From positions 62,001 through 126,000 of the forward strand of contig JAQTLR010000001.1 in NCBI GenBank assembly GCA_028714815.1: a stretch of 64,000 nt of DNA. The letters run 5' to 3'. This stretch comes from Candidatus Altimarinota bacterium (GTDB lineage Bacteria; Patescibacteriota; Gracilibacteria; BD1-5; UBA2023). This document shows positions 9,922 to 20,624 of the stretch, in pieces; the stretch's first letter is position 1, and every line of letters starts with the position of its first letter. Made by a program: the position numbers and the translations under genes. The notes beneath the pieces were generated by a model, which was not told the DNA's origin, made no database searches, and saw nothing but the letters and a program-made list of their open reading frames with translations.

Positions 9922-12900
9922 TTAGTAGGCTGCTTGCAACCTGAAATCCGTATTTGCGCCATATGCTCCTGATGGTTGCAGCGAGTCTATCTGCGCGCCG
10001 TAACGGATAGTATAGGTATATGTTTTCTGTATTCCGTTTCCTCCGATATAATTACCGGTTCCGAATGCGATATTCTCGATGGCAGTCGGGTTGATGGGGG
10101 TCAGTACAGCAATATTTGTGATTCCGGATCCTCCTGCAGTAGAAGTAAAGCCGAGTCCTTTATTTTGAGCACCGCTCCATGAGGCGAGTTCCGAGATTCC
10201 CGAGCTCATCGTTCCGCTTCCTCCGAGAGAAAGGTTGAATCCTGCTCCGATCGTCTTGACCGTCACATTGACCGAAGGAGAAAAGGTCTGATTTAGGGTG
10301 GAAAGCGTTCCGATGTCCGTACTCCCTGTCGATACTATGAATTCCAATTGATCGACATAGAAATAGTTTGTCTGTTGGGTGGTATTCCCTGCAGCATCCG
10401 TGATACTGAAAGTCGTGCGGTAGTGTCCATATGCGAGAGTATTGGTGGTAAACGAAGCGGTAGAGGCGGTGATGCCGGAAGAGCTGATGCTTCCAGCAGT
10501 CACATCATTGAATATCCCAGCACCGTTGTTTTTCTCGATCTTGAAAACATATCCCGGAATGCTGGATATACCGCCGGAATCGCTGTAATTGTATGAAAGG
10601 ACGATATTTCCGATAGGGAAGAGCGTATTATCGGCCGGAGTGGAACTCGTGATGGTCGGAGGGGTCGCATCGAAGATATTCGCGCTTCCCGGGGTTCCTC
10701 TTGGCCCGAGGGTATCGAAGAAGTTACTGCCGGTTTGTGCGGCATACCAACTTGCATCCGATGTTCCATTTCATGGACTGGACTGTCGTTCCATCGAGTA
10801 AGGGATATTCGCATCACCTACATTACCGCTCACACTTGCCTGATCGAGCATGATGGAGGTTGTATCGACCAGCTGGATTGTCGCTCCGGTCGCTATGAGG
10901 AGCGCTCCGGTGATGATATCCGGGGTGACTGTTAGAGCATTGACGGGACTCGTCGCTGGATCATTGCGGGCAATGAGATAGTATCCACCGGCTGGAATAG
11001 AGCCGGAAAGAGCGATATCCGGACCGGCATTGCGGATTTTCCATCCGGAAATGGAAAGCGGGGAAGCGGAAAGATTGCGGAGCTCTATATACTGATACGC
11101 ATACGATCCGGTGGAAGACCACATGACCTCATTGATGACAGCGGAGGCGGATATCTTTGTAAAGGATCTGAGATTCTGGGTATTGTTGAGGCTATCGGAA
11201 ACGGTACCGGTCGCGAAAGAGATTTCACTTACTCCATAGACAATGCCCGTTCCATTCAGTGTAATCGTTCCATAAGAGGAACCGCTGGTTCCCGTCGCGG
11301 AAAGGATATTCGATGTCGCGCCGGAAAGAGCAAAACTTGCGGCACTCAGAGAACCGGAGAAGTTCTCTGAAAACGAGACGAAGATGGTGTCGGTTCCGTT
11401 GAAACGGGCTCCTATGATGACCGGACCGACCGAATCGGTTGCCGGAGTCGCGCTCCCTTCAGATGGTATGATGTTTCCGGCAATGTCGGAAAGGGTCGTG
11501 TTTTGGAATTGTACAGGCGGAGCTGCGGAAGTATCGGGATTCAGCGCCTCGCTCAGGTGTGCTGTAAGCCCTGTTCCGCTTATGCTGTATCCGGTCACGA
11601 CATAACCGGCAACGGAGACGGTTATTCCAGAAACGCTTCAGGAAAGGGATTCCGAGAATCCGAAACGCACCCCGTCGATTTTCCCATTCCCATTAGTGTC
11701 GAGAGTGGTTCTCGTGAGGATTTTCGGAGCGATCGCATCGGTGACGTTTCCGTTAGAAAGATTGGCGAGGTAGTTGTTGCTCATATCTTTCAGATAGATC
11801 CCTGATCCGTTATAGGAAAGAGAATACGCTCTTGCCGTATCGGTTGTCGCAGGATCAGCAGTGATGAGCCGGAGGGTATTGGTGGTGGGCTGAAGGATTA
11901 TTCCTGTATAGGTACTGCTTCCAGAAAGAGTGAAACCGGAAAGTGATCCTGTGACCCCTTCGGAGAGAGTGAGATCGATCGCGTACATGCCATTGTTATC
12001 GAATGTCCGGATCTGTGTGATTGCCGGAGAGGCCCTATCTATGAGGGATATATTCGTTTTCGACGATGCGATATTTGCAGGAACCGCTCCATCTTTCCAA
12101 TTGGCATTCGCGGTGAAATCGAGACTCATGCTGCCGGTCGAAGTATTGGAAGTGATTGGCTCCGTGAGGATGATGGTCGCTGTATTCCCGGAGGTTGAAA
12201 CGCTTTGAACCGTCACTCCTGCGAGCGGATTATTGATGGTCCATGCTGAAATATCGCTTGCGGATGTGATCGGTTCGCTCCAATATACCTTCATCCGATC
12301 GACCTTCCCGTTGCTGTCGTTATCGAGGATTTCCGCACCCGTAATTATCGGATTGGCTTTATCAACTGCCGTCTTCGTTGTTCCTGCGAGCGGATTACCG
12401 GCGATATCATGAATACCTGTACCGGCATAGGTGAGTGTTCCTGTCGTTGCGGTTGTACCGGTTGCGCTATTCAATGCCAGTTGTACCGTTTGGTTTGCAT
12501 TCGCAATGATGTATGATCCGTTCAGGCTTCATAGCGACGAAGTGAAATCGTTTATATTGAGCGAAGCAGCATTGACCGGTTCGCTAAAATTGACGATATA
12601 TCCTCCGATCTGACCGAGCGTATCCCCGACCGTTTCTACCGAAACGATGGTCGGAGGGGTGGAATCGATGACGAAATCCGGAGAAATGGATCCGGTGGAA
12701 TTTCCGAGATTGTCGGTTATAGTAAGCCGGATACGCGAAGGACTTACATCGATCGATGGGAGCGATGTCCAATCAAAGCTTCCGTTATTCGGAAGTGCGC
12801 TCGCACCCGGTATGAGCACGTATCCTGTACCATCGAAGTATTCCAGTCGTATGGCCGAGCTGCCGATCCCGGAGAGATTATCCGAGATGCTTCAGGAATT

Positions 12901-15900
12901 CCATTTTATAACCGCTGCTTGTCCGCCGCGCATTATCCCTCCGGTACCCGCATTCGTAAATGGCGGTTCGATCCAGAATCCGGTCGGATTGAAGGTCGGA
13001 GCGGTCGTATCGATGGTTGCGATAAGCGAGGATGAGGAACTGTTATTTGTCTTGAAGGCCTGATCGTAGGCATAAACGGTTATATTGTATGATTGTCCGC
13101 TCGTTTCGGAAAGAGGCGGAGTGAAAAGATAGGTCCAATGTGCGTAACCATCCGATGTAGCGGTTGCGAGCTGCTGTTCGCTTGTTGCAGACCAATCCGT
13201 TCCGTTCCACCAATTCGATCCTTTTTTGATCGCGATCTTGATGCTGGAAAGGTGGGAACCGGTATCCGAAGCGGTTCCGGAGATCGTAAGCGAACCAGTG
13301 AAATAGACTCCGCTTGCGGTTATGACCGAAAGTGTTGGTGAAGTCGTATCGCCTACGTAACTCACAGGAGTTGCGATCGTTTCGTTTCCGGCTTCATCGC
13401 GGGATTTTATGGTGAGACGGTAGTTTTTCCCATCCAAGATGGAAGGAGTGATGGTGGTCGCGATATTGGAACATGCAAGGTCTGTCCCTCCGACTGTTCC
13501 ATCGCTACAGAGCACATTCCATGTATCGCAGGCGATCCACCCGGACGAGGATGTATTGTAACAAAGATTATCGGTCGTGTTTTCGAACCGCACATATACT
13601 TTATCGAGGTATGTATCGGTAGAATGGGCGGTGATATCGATTCCGGTACTGTTCACATATTTTCCGTTTTGCGGAGTATTCCCTCCTCATCCAGCATAGG
13701 TGACCGAGAGAACCGGGAGTGTAGAATCGATAATGAATGCCGAACTTGTTTGTGAACTGGTATTTCCGACCGAATCGGTTGCAGTGAGACGGATTTTTGC
13801 CTGAGCGGTATTGATCCCCGCTCCGATGTTCCATGCATAAGTTCCGTTATTGGCGAGATTCGTCCCGATGGAAATCCAGTTCGTTCCGTTATCGAGAGAA
13901 TACTCGAGACCGATGGGATTCGCTGCAAGCCCTCCGGCATCGGTGATATTGCCTGGAGTCCAGGTGATGGATGTACTGGTTCCGCCTCGGGTGACCGCTC
14001 CGGTAACGGGAGCAATGATAGTGTTGACAATAATAGTCGGCCCATTCTTATCGATGGAAAATACAGCGGAAGCCTGAGAAGCCGAGTGCCCTGCTTTGTC
14101 ATAGAACGTAAGGCGGAGAATGGAATCGTTCCCGGAAGGCAATGCTGATATATCCCAGGTATACGATCCGATGCTCGTCGACCCTGTCCAGAGAGTCCGA
14201 TATATTCCTGCTCCGGTCGCATATTCAAGACGGAGGAAATCAGGATTGGTTTCATGAAAAGCGGCAGTATTCCAGGTGACGGTTTTGGACGACCCTCCCC
14301 AGACCGTTCCGGAAACCGGGGCGGTGAAAGTACCAGCATCGATAACCGGTACAGTATTATCTGCTGTAACGGATGTATAGGCGGTTTGGTCATTTCCTCC
14401 GGAGATATTCTGCGCATGGAGAGTGATACCGCGAGTTCCATCGCCGAGTGTTCCCGCGAATCCAGCGAGAAATACATAATTCACGACTCCACCGATATAG
14501 GAACAGGTAATCGCGGGATTGAGGGTATTTGCACAATTCACGTTCGCGTAAGCGGCATTTTTTGCGAGAGCGGACATATCGAGCCAGATGTGTCCGGAAT
14601 CCGTATTCGCGATAGAGGCGCTCACAGTGACAGGATCTGCATCCTTTACATAGAGAAGAGCGTTTCCTCCGCCGTCTTTTATTGCAAGGCTGCTGATATT
14701 CGGAACGGATGTATCGATCGTGAAATCATCACAAGTAGAGAGCCCTCCGGTGTTCTCCATATGGTCATACGCATATATCGTCCACGCATAGTGGGAGAGG
14801 TTCGCAAGGGTGATCTGTGTAGAGAGTGTTACAGGGTTCGTAATAGTGGTTGTCGTCGGTGTTCCAGTACAGGTCGATCCGGAATACACCAGAAGTTTGT
14901 ATCCCTTCACTCCCGATCCGTTTCCATTATCATCGGTTGTCATGAGCCACCCGAATGTCGGATTGACGATCCCGAGCACTCCGGCTGGTCAGAACGGCGT
15001 GATGGTCATAACCGCCGGTCCGGTACGGTCGAAACGGATCGTCCCTAGAAGTGTCGATGTAACCGGATTTCCCGCGAGATCCGTCGCATGGAGTGCGATG
15101 GAATATTCCGTACCGCTTACGGGCATCCTCCCGTTCCGGTCACCACTAGAGAGATTGATATCGGTATATGCCGTTCCGTTTGCGAGGCTATAGCTGTTTT
15201 GAAGGAGGTACGGATGGGTGAACGAATCGATATTGCCGGAAGCCCGGGTGAGCTCTATGTAAGACAAGGTATTTCCCGTAAGAGTTTCCGAGTTATTCCA
15301 GGAGAGGTGGAGCGACCCGGAATAGAAGTTCTGATAGTATGCGGCTGTTCCGGTTGAAAAATTGGTGATCGCCGGATTGATCGCATCCGTGATGGGGAAT
15401 CCTGAAAGAGAGCCGTTGATCGATCCGCTCAGGGTCGAAACGAGCGCTCCGGTCAGAAGTGTGAGGGATCCGGTCGCTGCCGTGGAAGCGAGGGTTGGGA
15501 TATTGATGGTGACAGTTTTTCCTACGACGCTTGCTACGGAAGTTCCGGTATAAGAAACCCCTCCGACGGTATAAGCGATCCTCGTCGGGTCGTGTGCTGT
15601 AACCCCTGAGAGTGTGAGGCTCGATGTGATCGCGAGTTGGCCGGTGGAGACGAAGCTTGCTTGTGTGAATCCAAAATCCGTGATGATCTCTCCGTTGATG
15701 ACTGCTATATTAGAAACCCCCGCTTCCCCTTTTGCTCCCTGTTTATTGGTCGCAAGTACGTAAGCGTGGTAGCTTCCGCCTGAAACGAATGGAGAGTTGG
15801 TGGAATCGGTCGTGATATCGACGGTTCCTGTCCAGGATCCGAGATTTTTATCATTGGTCGAGTATTTGAAATTCGCGAGATACGCTCCGGTAAGATCGAT

Positions 15901-17643
15901 ATTGGATGGAAGGATATAGACAAGGTACGAATCGAAATATGTTCCTGAATAACTCGCAAGAGCACCAGTGTCCCAATGGACTGCAAAATCGCGTCCATCG
16001 ATCCCTTCGTTGAGGCTATCTGGGTCCGCGAGGGTTATGAGCGAACCGGAGAGCGAGGGTGGGGAAGGGATCCCCTTTGTGACCGTACCGGTCGAATCCC
16101 CGTAATTGAGTGATGGGTCAAGACAATAGGCATGGACCGTATTCGTTCCCGCCGAGAGATCCGAATTGAGGATCGTTATCGAGATGGGAGTGCCGGCGAT
16201 CGTGGTTCCGGAATAAGTTCCTGCTCCCGTCGATGGATCGGTTCCGCCAACCTTCACCGCATAGGTTCCGTTCTCATTGCACTGGAACGAGAGAGAAACA
16301 TTTTCAGTATTGACGGTTGATGGACCGAATGAGAGCTGCTGTGAGGTCGGAGCGGTATCATCGCGGGTGATGGAAGCGGTACTATTCCCGATCTCTCCTG
16401 CTGCATTTTGGATACAGAGGAATACGGTATTTTGTCCGATAGCAAGGCCTGTATAAGAGAGACTCGATACGATGGTCGACCCGGTTGTCGAATATGTTTG
16501 CCATCCTGCATCGCTTCCTGTACAGGTCGATCCGATTTTCATGAGAGAAGTCCCCACTTGGTTTCCGCTCCAGCTCAACGTGATATTCGGCACCTGCGGT
16601 CCCGCGTATTGTGCAGAACTTGAAATGAGCGTTATGGAAGGAGTAGTGTTCGGGACGATGGAAAAGGCGATATTCTTAGTGGTATTTTCATTCGCAAGGG
16701 AACTTGCGGAATAATCGTCCGTATTCGTATTCCCATCCGAATCCCGAGCAGAAAAGCTTGAAATCCCGAGTGAAGCCGATCCAGCAGGTTGGGTGGTCGT
16801 GATGGCGGTTTTTTTGAATACTGCTTTTTTATTCGCGCTATCGCACGAGTCGAACACGAGCGCATCGGCACTATGTCCGGAACCGAGCACTCCTGTCAGA
16901 TTCGCGCTTACAAGCGCGGATCCTCATTGGAGGTTCGCACAGAGGTCGGTCGCATTGATATTATAGTCCTTGATCGTGACATAGAGGTCGAGCGAATCTA
17001 TTCCGTCGTTTTTGAGAGAGGTTTTTTCTGTTCCTGTTACACCCGCACTGGATGCAACGAATTTATAATCGGTGATATAGGGTTTTACGTTCGCATAGAT
17101 CGTCCGGGATTGTACCGGACTGCATATTTCTGAGCCACTATCCATGGCACAGAGGGTAGTGTTCATGATATTGGCATACGTCTTGATCGAACTCGATAAC
17201 TGGAAGGCATTGTTCCCTGGGGTATCGAGGAGATCGATCTGATAGTAGTAGGTGACCGGAGCGAGCGATCCGGAGGCGAGCGCTGGATCCGTATACGAAT
17301 CGAGCCCGGTCGAGCTCGAATACTCATTCGCCGGAAGCACCCTGCTTACATCCCCATTATTGGTGAATCCTCCATTATACGATACGCTCGAATTGTCTGT
17401 GAATGCAATCTTCGCTTTCGGTCCTGTGAGTGCAACCGTCCCGTTGTTGTACCCCAAAACTTCCACCCGGAATTTATCGCCTGGTCGCTTGGAAAGAAGG
17501 AGATTCGAAGTCGAACCATCGAGACCGATCGACTCGACTTTCATGCTCGGACCAGTGGCATATACCAGTATCTGGCTTGGTCCTTGGAAAAGAGTGATCA
17601 GTATGAGTGTCAAGGAAAGCGCTTTCTTGAGAGTATTGAGCAT
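9922..17643 (-). CDS. Giant secreted multidomain surface protein
   Basis: One frame of 2573 residues is open across seven in-frame UGA codons (at 16924, 14989, 13687, 12892, 12529, 11638 and 10771). It starts with a signal peptide (MLNTLKKALSLTLILITLF). The body is Thr/Ser/Gly/Ile-rich and made of many Ig-like beta-sandwich modules: recurring VTWN/ITWTPGN patterns with 'IDSTLP/IDTTAPT' linkers, and Big_5-like segments (FSEPVN, YWSEPIT). A lamin-tail domain lies at about residues 2165-2320 (INEVMWSS, YIELRN, GYYLIARND, then RGTPGSAN). Cys is rare. I see no C-terminal membrane anchor; it ends in an aromatic, beta-rich stretch. It is probably a surface fibre or adhesin. A TrmB-like regulator is encoded just upstream. 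Confidence 0.85.
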
Positions 17644-17750
17644 ATTTTTTATTCAGTACGAATTATAGACTGATTTATACTCATTTTTCGACCGATTTCA
17701 AGTCTATTTCAGAATGTTCCATGATCGGGCTTTCAGTACTCCTCTTTTGT

Positions 17751-18488
17751 CTATTTTTTCCGGAGAAACCGGAACAGGAGCTCGAAAATCTTCCGCTCGA
17801 AGTTTGCGAATATCGCGCTTTCGATGATGAAAGCCGTTTCCGTATTGTAGTCGATCACGGCAACTTTTGATCCGTAGATGACTTTCGAGATATTATCCTC
17901 GAAGAGATCGAACCCCTTGGGGATAACCACCACCTCCCGTTCGAGAAGCGGCCTTTTCGTTTTGGAGAGCTCTTCGCTCGTGATGAGCATACGTTCGAGC
18001 TGCTTCTTGTCGCGCATTTCCCGGGTGGATTCGCTGAAATAATTCTTCGAAGTATCCCGTGAAACTTTCCTCGAACTGTAGCGGTAATAGATATCCCCTT
18101 TCTTGAGCGTCCGAACGACATCATCGTGGACAAACGACATCCCTTTCGCTCCAGGAAAGAATTTCAGGATCGGGCGATCCGTACGGGAGATATGGAGTTC
18201 TTCAAGCGAAGGGAGTGCGGATTCGAAATCATTCGCGAGACGATCGACCATAGATTTGAGGTGGCTCGGAGATTCTGCCGTATATACCCGCCGTTTTCCG
18301 ACCGGACCGACCGATACGAGTCCCGTCTCGGTAAGAGCCGGCAATATCCGATAGATCATTTGCCGATGATATCCGCTTCGTCGGGCGATTTCCGTGATGG
18401 CGGATGAACCATGTTCGAGAAGGTCGAGAAAGACCCGGGATTCGCCTTCCGAGAGCCCGATCTTTCGGAGGAGTGGTAGGTAATCCAT
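17751..18488 (-). CDS. TrmB-family transcriptional regulator
   Basis: This 245-residue protein has an N-terminal winged helix (LSEGESRVFLDLLEHGSSAITEIARR is the start of the typical TrmB/MarR-like fold, with recognition helix HRQMIYRILP). A C-terminal region resembles the regulatory part of TrmB-like proteins in CPR genomes. TrmB regulators sense sugars or other small ligands. It has no in-frame UGA. It lies upstream of the giant surface protein gene and is divergent from the PHP gene; an inverted repeat sits just upstream of its start and may be its operator. Start ATG 18486-18488, stop TAG. Confidence 0.8.
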   Translation of the reverse strand: MDYLPLLRKIGLSEGESRVFLDLLEHGSSAITEIARRSGYHRQMIYRILPALTETGLVSVGPVGKRRVYTAESPSHLKSMVDRLANDFESALPSLEELHISRTDRPILKFFPGAKGMSFVHDDVVRTLKKGDIYYRYSSRKVSRDTSKNYFSESTREMRDKKQLERMLITSEELSKTKRPLLEREVVVIPKGFDLFEDNISKVIYGSKVAVIDYNTETAFIIESAIFANFERKIFELLFRFLRKK

Positions 18489-18505
18489 AGAATGTCACAG
18501 TTATG

Positions 18506-18527
18506 ATACACTTTTTTATAAGTGTAT
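18506..18527. promoter_or_regulatory. Inverted repeat in the TrmB/PHP divergent intergenic region
   Basis: ATACACTT (18506-18513) and AAGTGTAT (18520-18527) form a perfect 8-bp inverted repeat around TTTTAT. It lies about 18 nt upstream of the regulator's start codon. A protein-binding operator for autoregulation is more likely than a terminator, because neither flank has a good position for one. Confidence 0.5.
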
Positions 18528-18626
18528 TTTTCTTTATCCTAAAAGCAAATATTTATTTCAAAAAAGATTATATGACACTTTATCATGTTATTTGAGACAT
18601 TTTTCTATTTCTTTGCATAATCCTTC

Positions 18627-18654
18627 TGTCTAGACAATATTTACTTCCTATAAT
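18627..18654 (+). promoter_or_regulatory. Palindrome and -10 box before the PHP gene
   Basis: TGTCTAGACA (18627-18636) is a perfect 10-bp palindrome placed where the -35 region would be. TATAAT follows at 18649-18654 and the ATG at 18665, so the mRNA leader would be only about four bases. This suggests near-leaderless, possibly repressible transcription. Confidence 0.5.
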
Positions 18655-18664
18655 CTTTGTATCT

Positions 18665-19609
18665 ATGAAAAATTCTTCCAACACTCCTGTCCGTGCTGAT
18701 CTGCATTTCCATTCCACTCTTTCAGATGGAAGCAAAACCCCCATAGAGATTGTCGCCACTGCGATGGGGCGGGATATTGAACTTCTTGTTAATACCGATC
18801 ACGACATCGTCAATACTCGGACTCCGGAGCTCGCGAAAGAGGCGGGGATCATGAGTTTCGAAGGCGTTGAGATTTCCGCATATGAACCATCGAGCGATAA
18901 ACATCTCCATATCACCTGTTATGCGCAGAAGTTTTCCGGTCGGATCCACGAAATTCTGACACACACTCGTGATGGACGTAAAGGGAAAATCACTCGCCAG
19001 CTTGAACGGCTTCGTGAAAATGGATTCGATATCGATACGGACCGATTTTTCCAGCGATTTGGATCCCAAGGGGTGAATACTGATAATCTTTCCAACTCTC
19101 ATCTCACTGAATATATCTTCGAGAGCCCAGAAAATGTCGCTCATATCGAGCATTTGACCGGAGAGAAACTCGAATATAGTATGTTTCTCCGCGAATGCCT
19201 CAAGAAAGAAGGAAAACATGCATGGATCGGCGGAGTTGAAGTTCCGGTGTATGAGCCGTCGGTAGAGAGTTGTGGAGAACTCGCGCGGGAGAATAGTGCC
19301 CTTCTCTCGATCGCTCATCCCAATTTCACCTTCGAGGATGATATAGACCGATTCGACAAGATAATCATGCCGTATATCGAAGCGGGGGTCCGGGGAATCG
19401 AAATCAATGCAGCAGCCCCTCGTATGTGGGTCGAGACAATCCTTCGGGTCCGGGACCGCTATGATTTGATCCTTACCTTCGGAAGCGATTGTCACTTCAA
19501 ACCTTCTGGAGATGGGAAACATAATGAGCTCGGATCGAGAAACCCTTACCTGAGCGATGAACAATACGGATCGATGGTGGAGCGATTCATGGAAACAGTT
19601 AGGAGATAG
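18665..19609 (+). CDS. PHP-domain phosphoesterase
   Basis: This 314-residue protein has the PHP metal-binding motifs in order: DLHFHSTLSDG near the N-terminus, NTDHD (about residues 58-62), a conserved Glu in EGVEIS, AHPNF in the C-terminal half and GSDCHF near the end. The family hydrolyses phosphomonoesters, and relatives (YciV/RNase AM type) act on 3',5'-bisphosphonucleotides or RNA 5' ends. The exact substrate is uncertain. Few or no in-frame UGA codons are present. It has a -10 TATAAT almost touching the start. The stop is TAG. Confidence 0.8.
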   Translation: MKNSSNTPVRADLHFHSTLSDGSKTPIEIVATAMGRDIELLVNTDHDIVNTRTPELAKEAGIMSFEGVEISAYEPSSDKHLHITCYAQKFSGRIHEILTHTRDGRKGKITRQLERLRENGFDIDTDRFFQRFGSQGVNTDNLSNSHLTEYIFESPENVAHIEHLTGEKLEYSMFLRECLKKEGKHAWIGGVEVPVYEPSVESCGELARENSALLSIAHPNFTFEDDIDRFDKIIMPYIEAGVRGIEINAAAPRMWVETILRVRDRYDLILTFGSDCHFKPSGDGKHNELGSRNPYLSDEQYGSMVERFMETVRR

Positions 19610-19610
19610 T

Positions 19611-20066
19611 TTATCTGATGTATCTTCTGAGGATTTCTGCAGTCGAATCCTGACCGTTTTCCTCCATGAACTTCAATCTCTTTTCCAAGAGTTTCTGAAC
19701 GGATTCATCTTGAAGAATGAGTTCTCGGATATGGAAAATAGTAGGATATTCTATACTGATCCGGAGGAATTCCTCAATCCTTCAGATTTTTGTGGAAGTC
19801 AATACTATCCGGAGAAGCATTTTCTGGAAATCTGGATGAGCGATAATCTCCTCATTCAGATTCTTTGCAATCCGAGGACTGACGGAGCATTCCTCCTTGA
19901 GGGTTGTCATGAATACTTGCAGAGTCCTCTCCAATCGTCTTATCTTTTCAAACTCCCCTCCACGAAGGATGTCATGGATCATTTGATGGATCTGCTCTTC
20001 GCATGTCCTGATCGCTCCTTCTTCTTCCGATCGGGGAATATCCCCGTCATGTATCGTATCGACCAT
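19611..20066 (-). CDS. Hypothetical protein, 151 residues
   Basis: The frame runs from ATG 20064-20066 to TAA 19611-19613 through one UGA (19782-19784). The product is soluble, helical and charged, rich in Glu, Arg and Ile, with no signal or membrane segment. It converges on the PHP gene with its TAA one base from the PHP stop. It is the last gene of a minus-strand run that includes the lipoprotein and the prepilin fusion. I recognise no family. Confidence 0.5.
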
Positions 20067-20195
20067 ATATACCTATCATGAAATAATCTTCCGTCTATTA
20101 GTAGACCATAGGATATGGAAGAATATTAATTTTTTATTAAAATCTGGAAGTTTTTTGAAGAATATTACAATTGTGGCAATGAGGTTTATGTAGTC

Positions 20196-20591
20196 CTATC
20201 GGCTCACTTCATCAAGTAATCGTATGATTTTCTTTATCTCGTTTATCTTTTCTTCATCTCCATTTTTCAACGCTTCAGACAATTCGTTTTGTCTCGTTTC
20301 TTTTAATTTTCGGGCATGTATGAATAGCTCTTCTCTTTTTACCGCATTTCAGCTTTTTCGTACCGTATCAAACTCCGATAAAACGGCTCGCTCCTCTTCT
20401 CTTGTTCCTTCCAATAAGGCGCTTCTTCTTTTTTCTTGAAGCACCTCGTTTTTATTGATCTTTGCCGTGTCTTTGTATGCACCGATTGCCGTTTTGGGAA
20501 TATCTTTTGTTGCTTTCTTTGTTTCTTCTCTGGAACAAGAAGTGAGGATGAACAGGATAAAAAGAGATGATAAAACGATTTTTCTCAACAT
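20196..20591 (-). CDS. Small lipoprotein
   Basis: This 131-residue protein has a signal peptide ending in a lipobox (FILTSC, Cys about residue 19). The rest is highly charged and helical, rich in Lys and Glu, and reads like a coiled coil (ALKNGDEEKINEIKKIIRLL). One UGA (20349-20351) is read as Gly and adds 51 codons. It starts 33 nt after the stop of the prepilin fusion, so the two are probably co-transcribed. The stop is TAG at 20196-20198. Function is unknown. Confidence 0.65.
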
Positions 20592-20624
20592 GATATGGAT
20601 TTTTAATGCGTTAAAATTGTATTT

